NCBI GenBank assembly: GCA_964454255.1 | Contig: CAYVSY010000050.1 | Span: forward strand, 1 to 6,133 | From: CAYVSY01 sp964454255 | GTDB taxonomy: Bacteria > Bacillota_I > Bacilli_A > RF39 > UBA660 | Direction of reading: 5' to 3' | DNA length: 6,133 nucleotides | Shown here: positions 5,951-6,133 of the stretch, piece by piece | Numbering within the stretch: the first letter of the stretch is position 1 | Layout: every line of letters starts with the position of its first letter | The notes under the pieces: model-generated | What the model was told of the DNA's origin: nothing | The model's input: the letters and a program-made list of their open reading frames with translations, nothing else | Database searches by the model: none | Position numbers and translations under genes: made by a program

Positions 5951-6133
5951 TTAAATTTCAAATTTATCACTTTTTTCTATATCTTTGATATCGTTATCAT
6001 CTAATATGTCTTTATCATATAAATCATCAACGACTTTATTATACATAGGCTCTTTTTTACCCCAGCCAAATAATTTTTCTTGTAAAAATTTCTTTAACTT
6101 ATTAAACTTGTCTTTAAAATATCTTATTGTTTG
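5951..6133 (-). CDS. C-terminal 60 residues of a gene entering from the right; possibly a MobV-like mobilisation protein
   Basis: A minus-strand frame is open from the window edge (first codon 6131-6133) to TAA at 5951-5953, giving 60 residues. The first half is basic and aromatic (YFKDKFNKLKKFLQEKLFG, then WGKK), and the second is acidic (VVDDLYDKDILDDNDIKDIEK). The even charge switch and clean codons make it a real gene end rather than chance. A basic helix followed by Y-x-x-V-x-x-D-L-Y and an acidic D-D-x-D-I tail reminds me of the C-termini of MobV or plasmid-recombination proteins in low-GC Gram-positives. This is recollection of a pattern, not a domain match, because the catalytic N-terminus is outside the window. 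No terminator is obvious between it and the next gene, 140 nt away. Confidence 0.7.
   Translation of the reverse strand, partial: QTIRYFKDKFNKLKKFLQEKLFGWGKKEPMYNKVVDDLYDKDILDDNDIKDIEKSDKFEI

Noticed and set aside
1..6133. CRISPR array, tRNA, rRNA or insertion sequence ends
   Set aside because: No regularly spaced direct repeats, no GC-rich cloverleaf-like stretch and no transposase-like frame was seen on either strand.

Overview
The window is strongly AT-rich. Every gene lies on the minus strand with AGGAGG-type ribosome binding sites. All readable Trp codons are TGG and all six visible stops are TAA or TAG, so the standard bacterial code applies. Short intergenic gaps, AT-biased codons and the small single-pass membrane proteins point to a low-GC Gram-positive lineage (Bacillota or a Mycoplasmatota-like gut bacterium). 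No marker gene here fixes the taxon.

In minus-strand transcription order (high to low coordinates): (1) 6133-5951 is the last 60 codons of a gene entering from outside the window, with a possible but weak resemblance to the C-terminus of a MobV-type mobilisation protein. (2) 5950-5811 is a 140-base regulatory gap with an extended -10 promoter, a perfect 22-bp palindrome directly upstream of it, and two lesser dyads. (3) 5810-1444 is a tightly packed four-gene operon: a membrane-anchored zincin metallopeptidase with an N-terminal zinc ribbon (387 aa); a 59-aa zinc-ribbon plus one-helix protein; a type II (SERCA-like) calcium P-type ATPase (877 aa from the corrected start); and a 123-aa single-pass protein with a small beta-rich, two-cysteine outer domain. 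Junctions are 12 nt, 16 nt and an 11-nt overlap. (4) 1443-1286 is a gap with a weak terminator-like element and a possible promoter. (5) 1285-77 encodes a soluble 402-aa protein of unknown function, less AT-rich than its neighbours, with a faint ADP-ribosyltransferase-like pattern. (6) After 35 nt, another gene starts at 41 and runs off the left edge.

The most interesting unit is the operon. A calcium pump is co-transcribed with a one-helix zinc-ribbon micropeptide, a single-pass protein with an outside beta domain, and an apparently extracytoplasmic metallopeptidase whose zinc ribbon has the same Cys spacing as the micropeptide. My working inference is a calcium pump with dedicated accessory subunits and a linked surface protease. 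The sequence shows the gene linkage and domain layout. The joint function is hypothesis.
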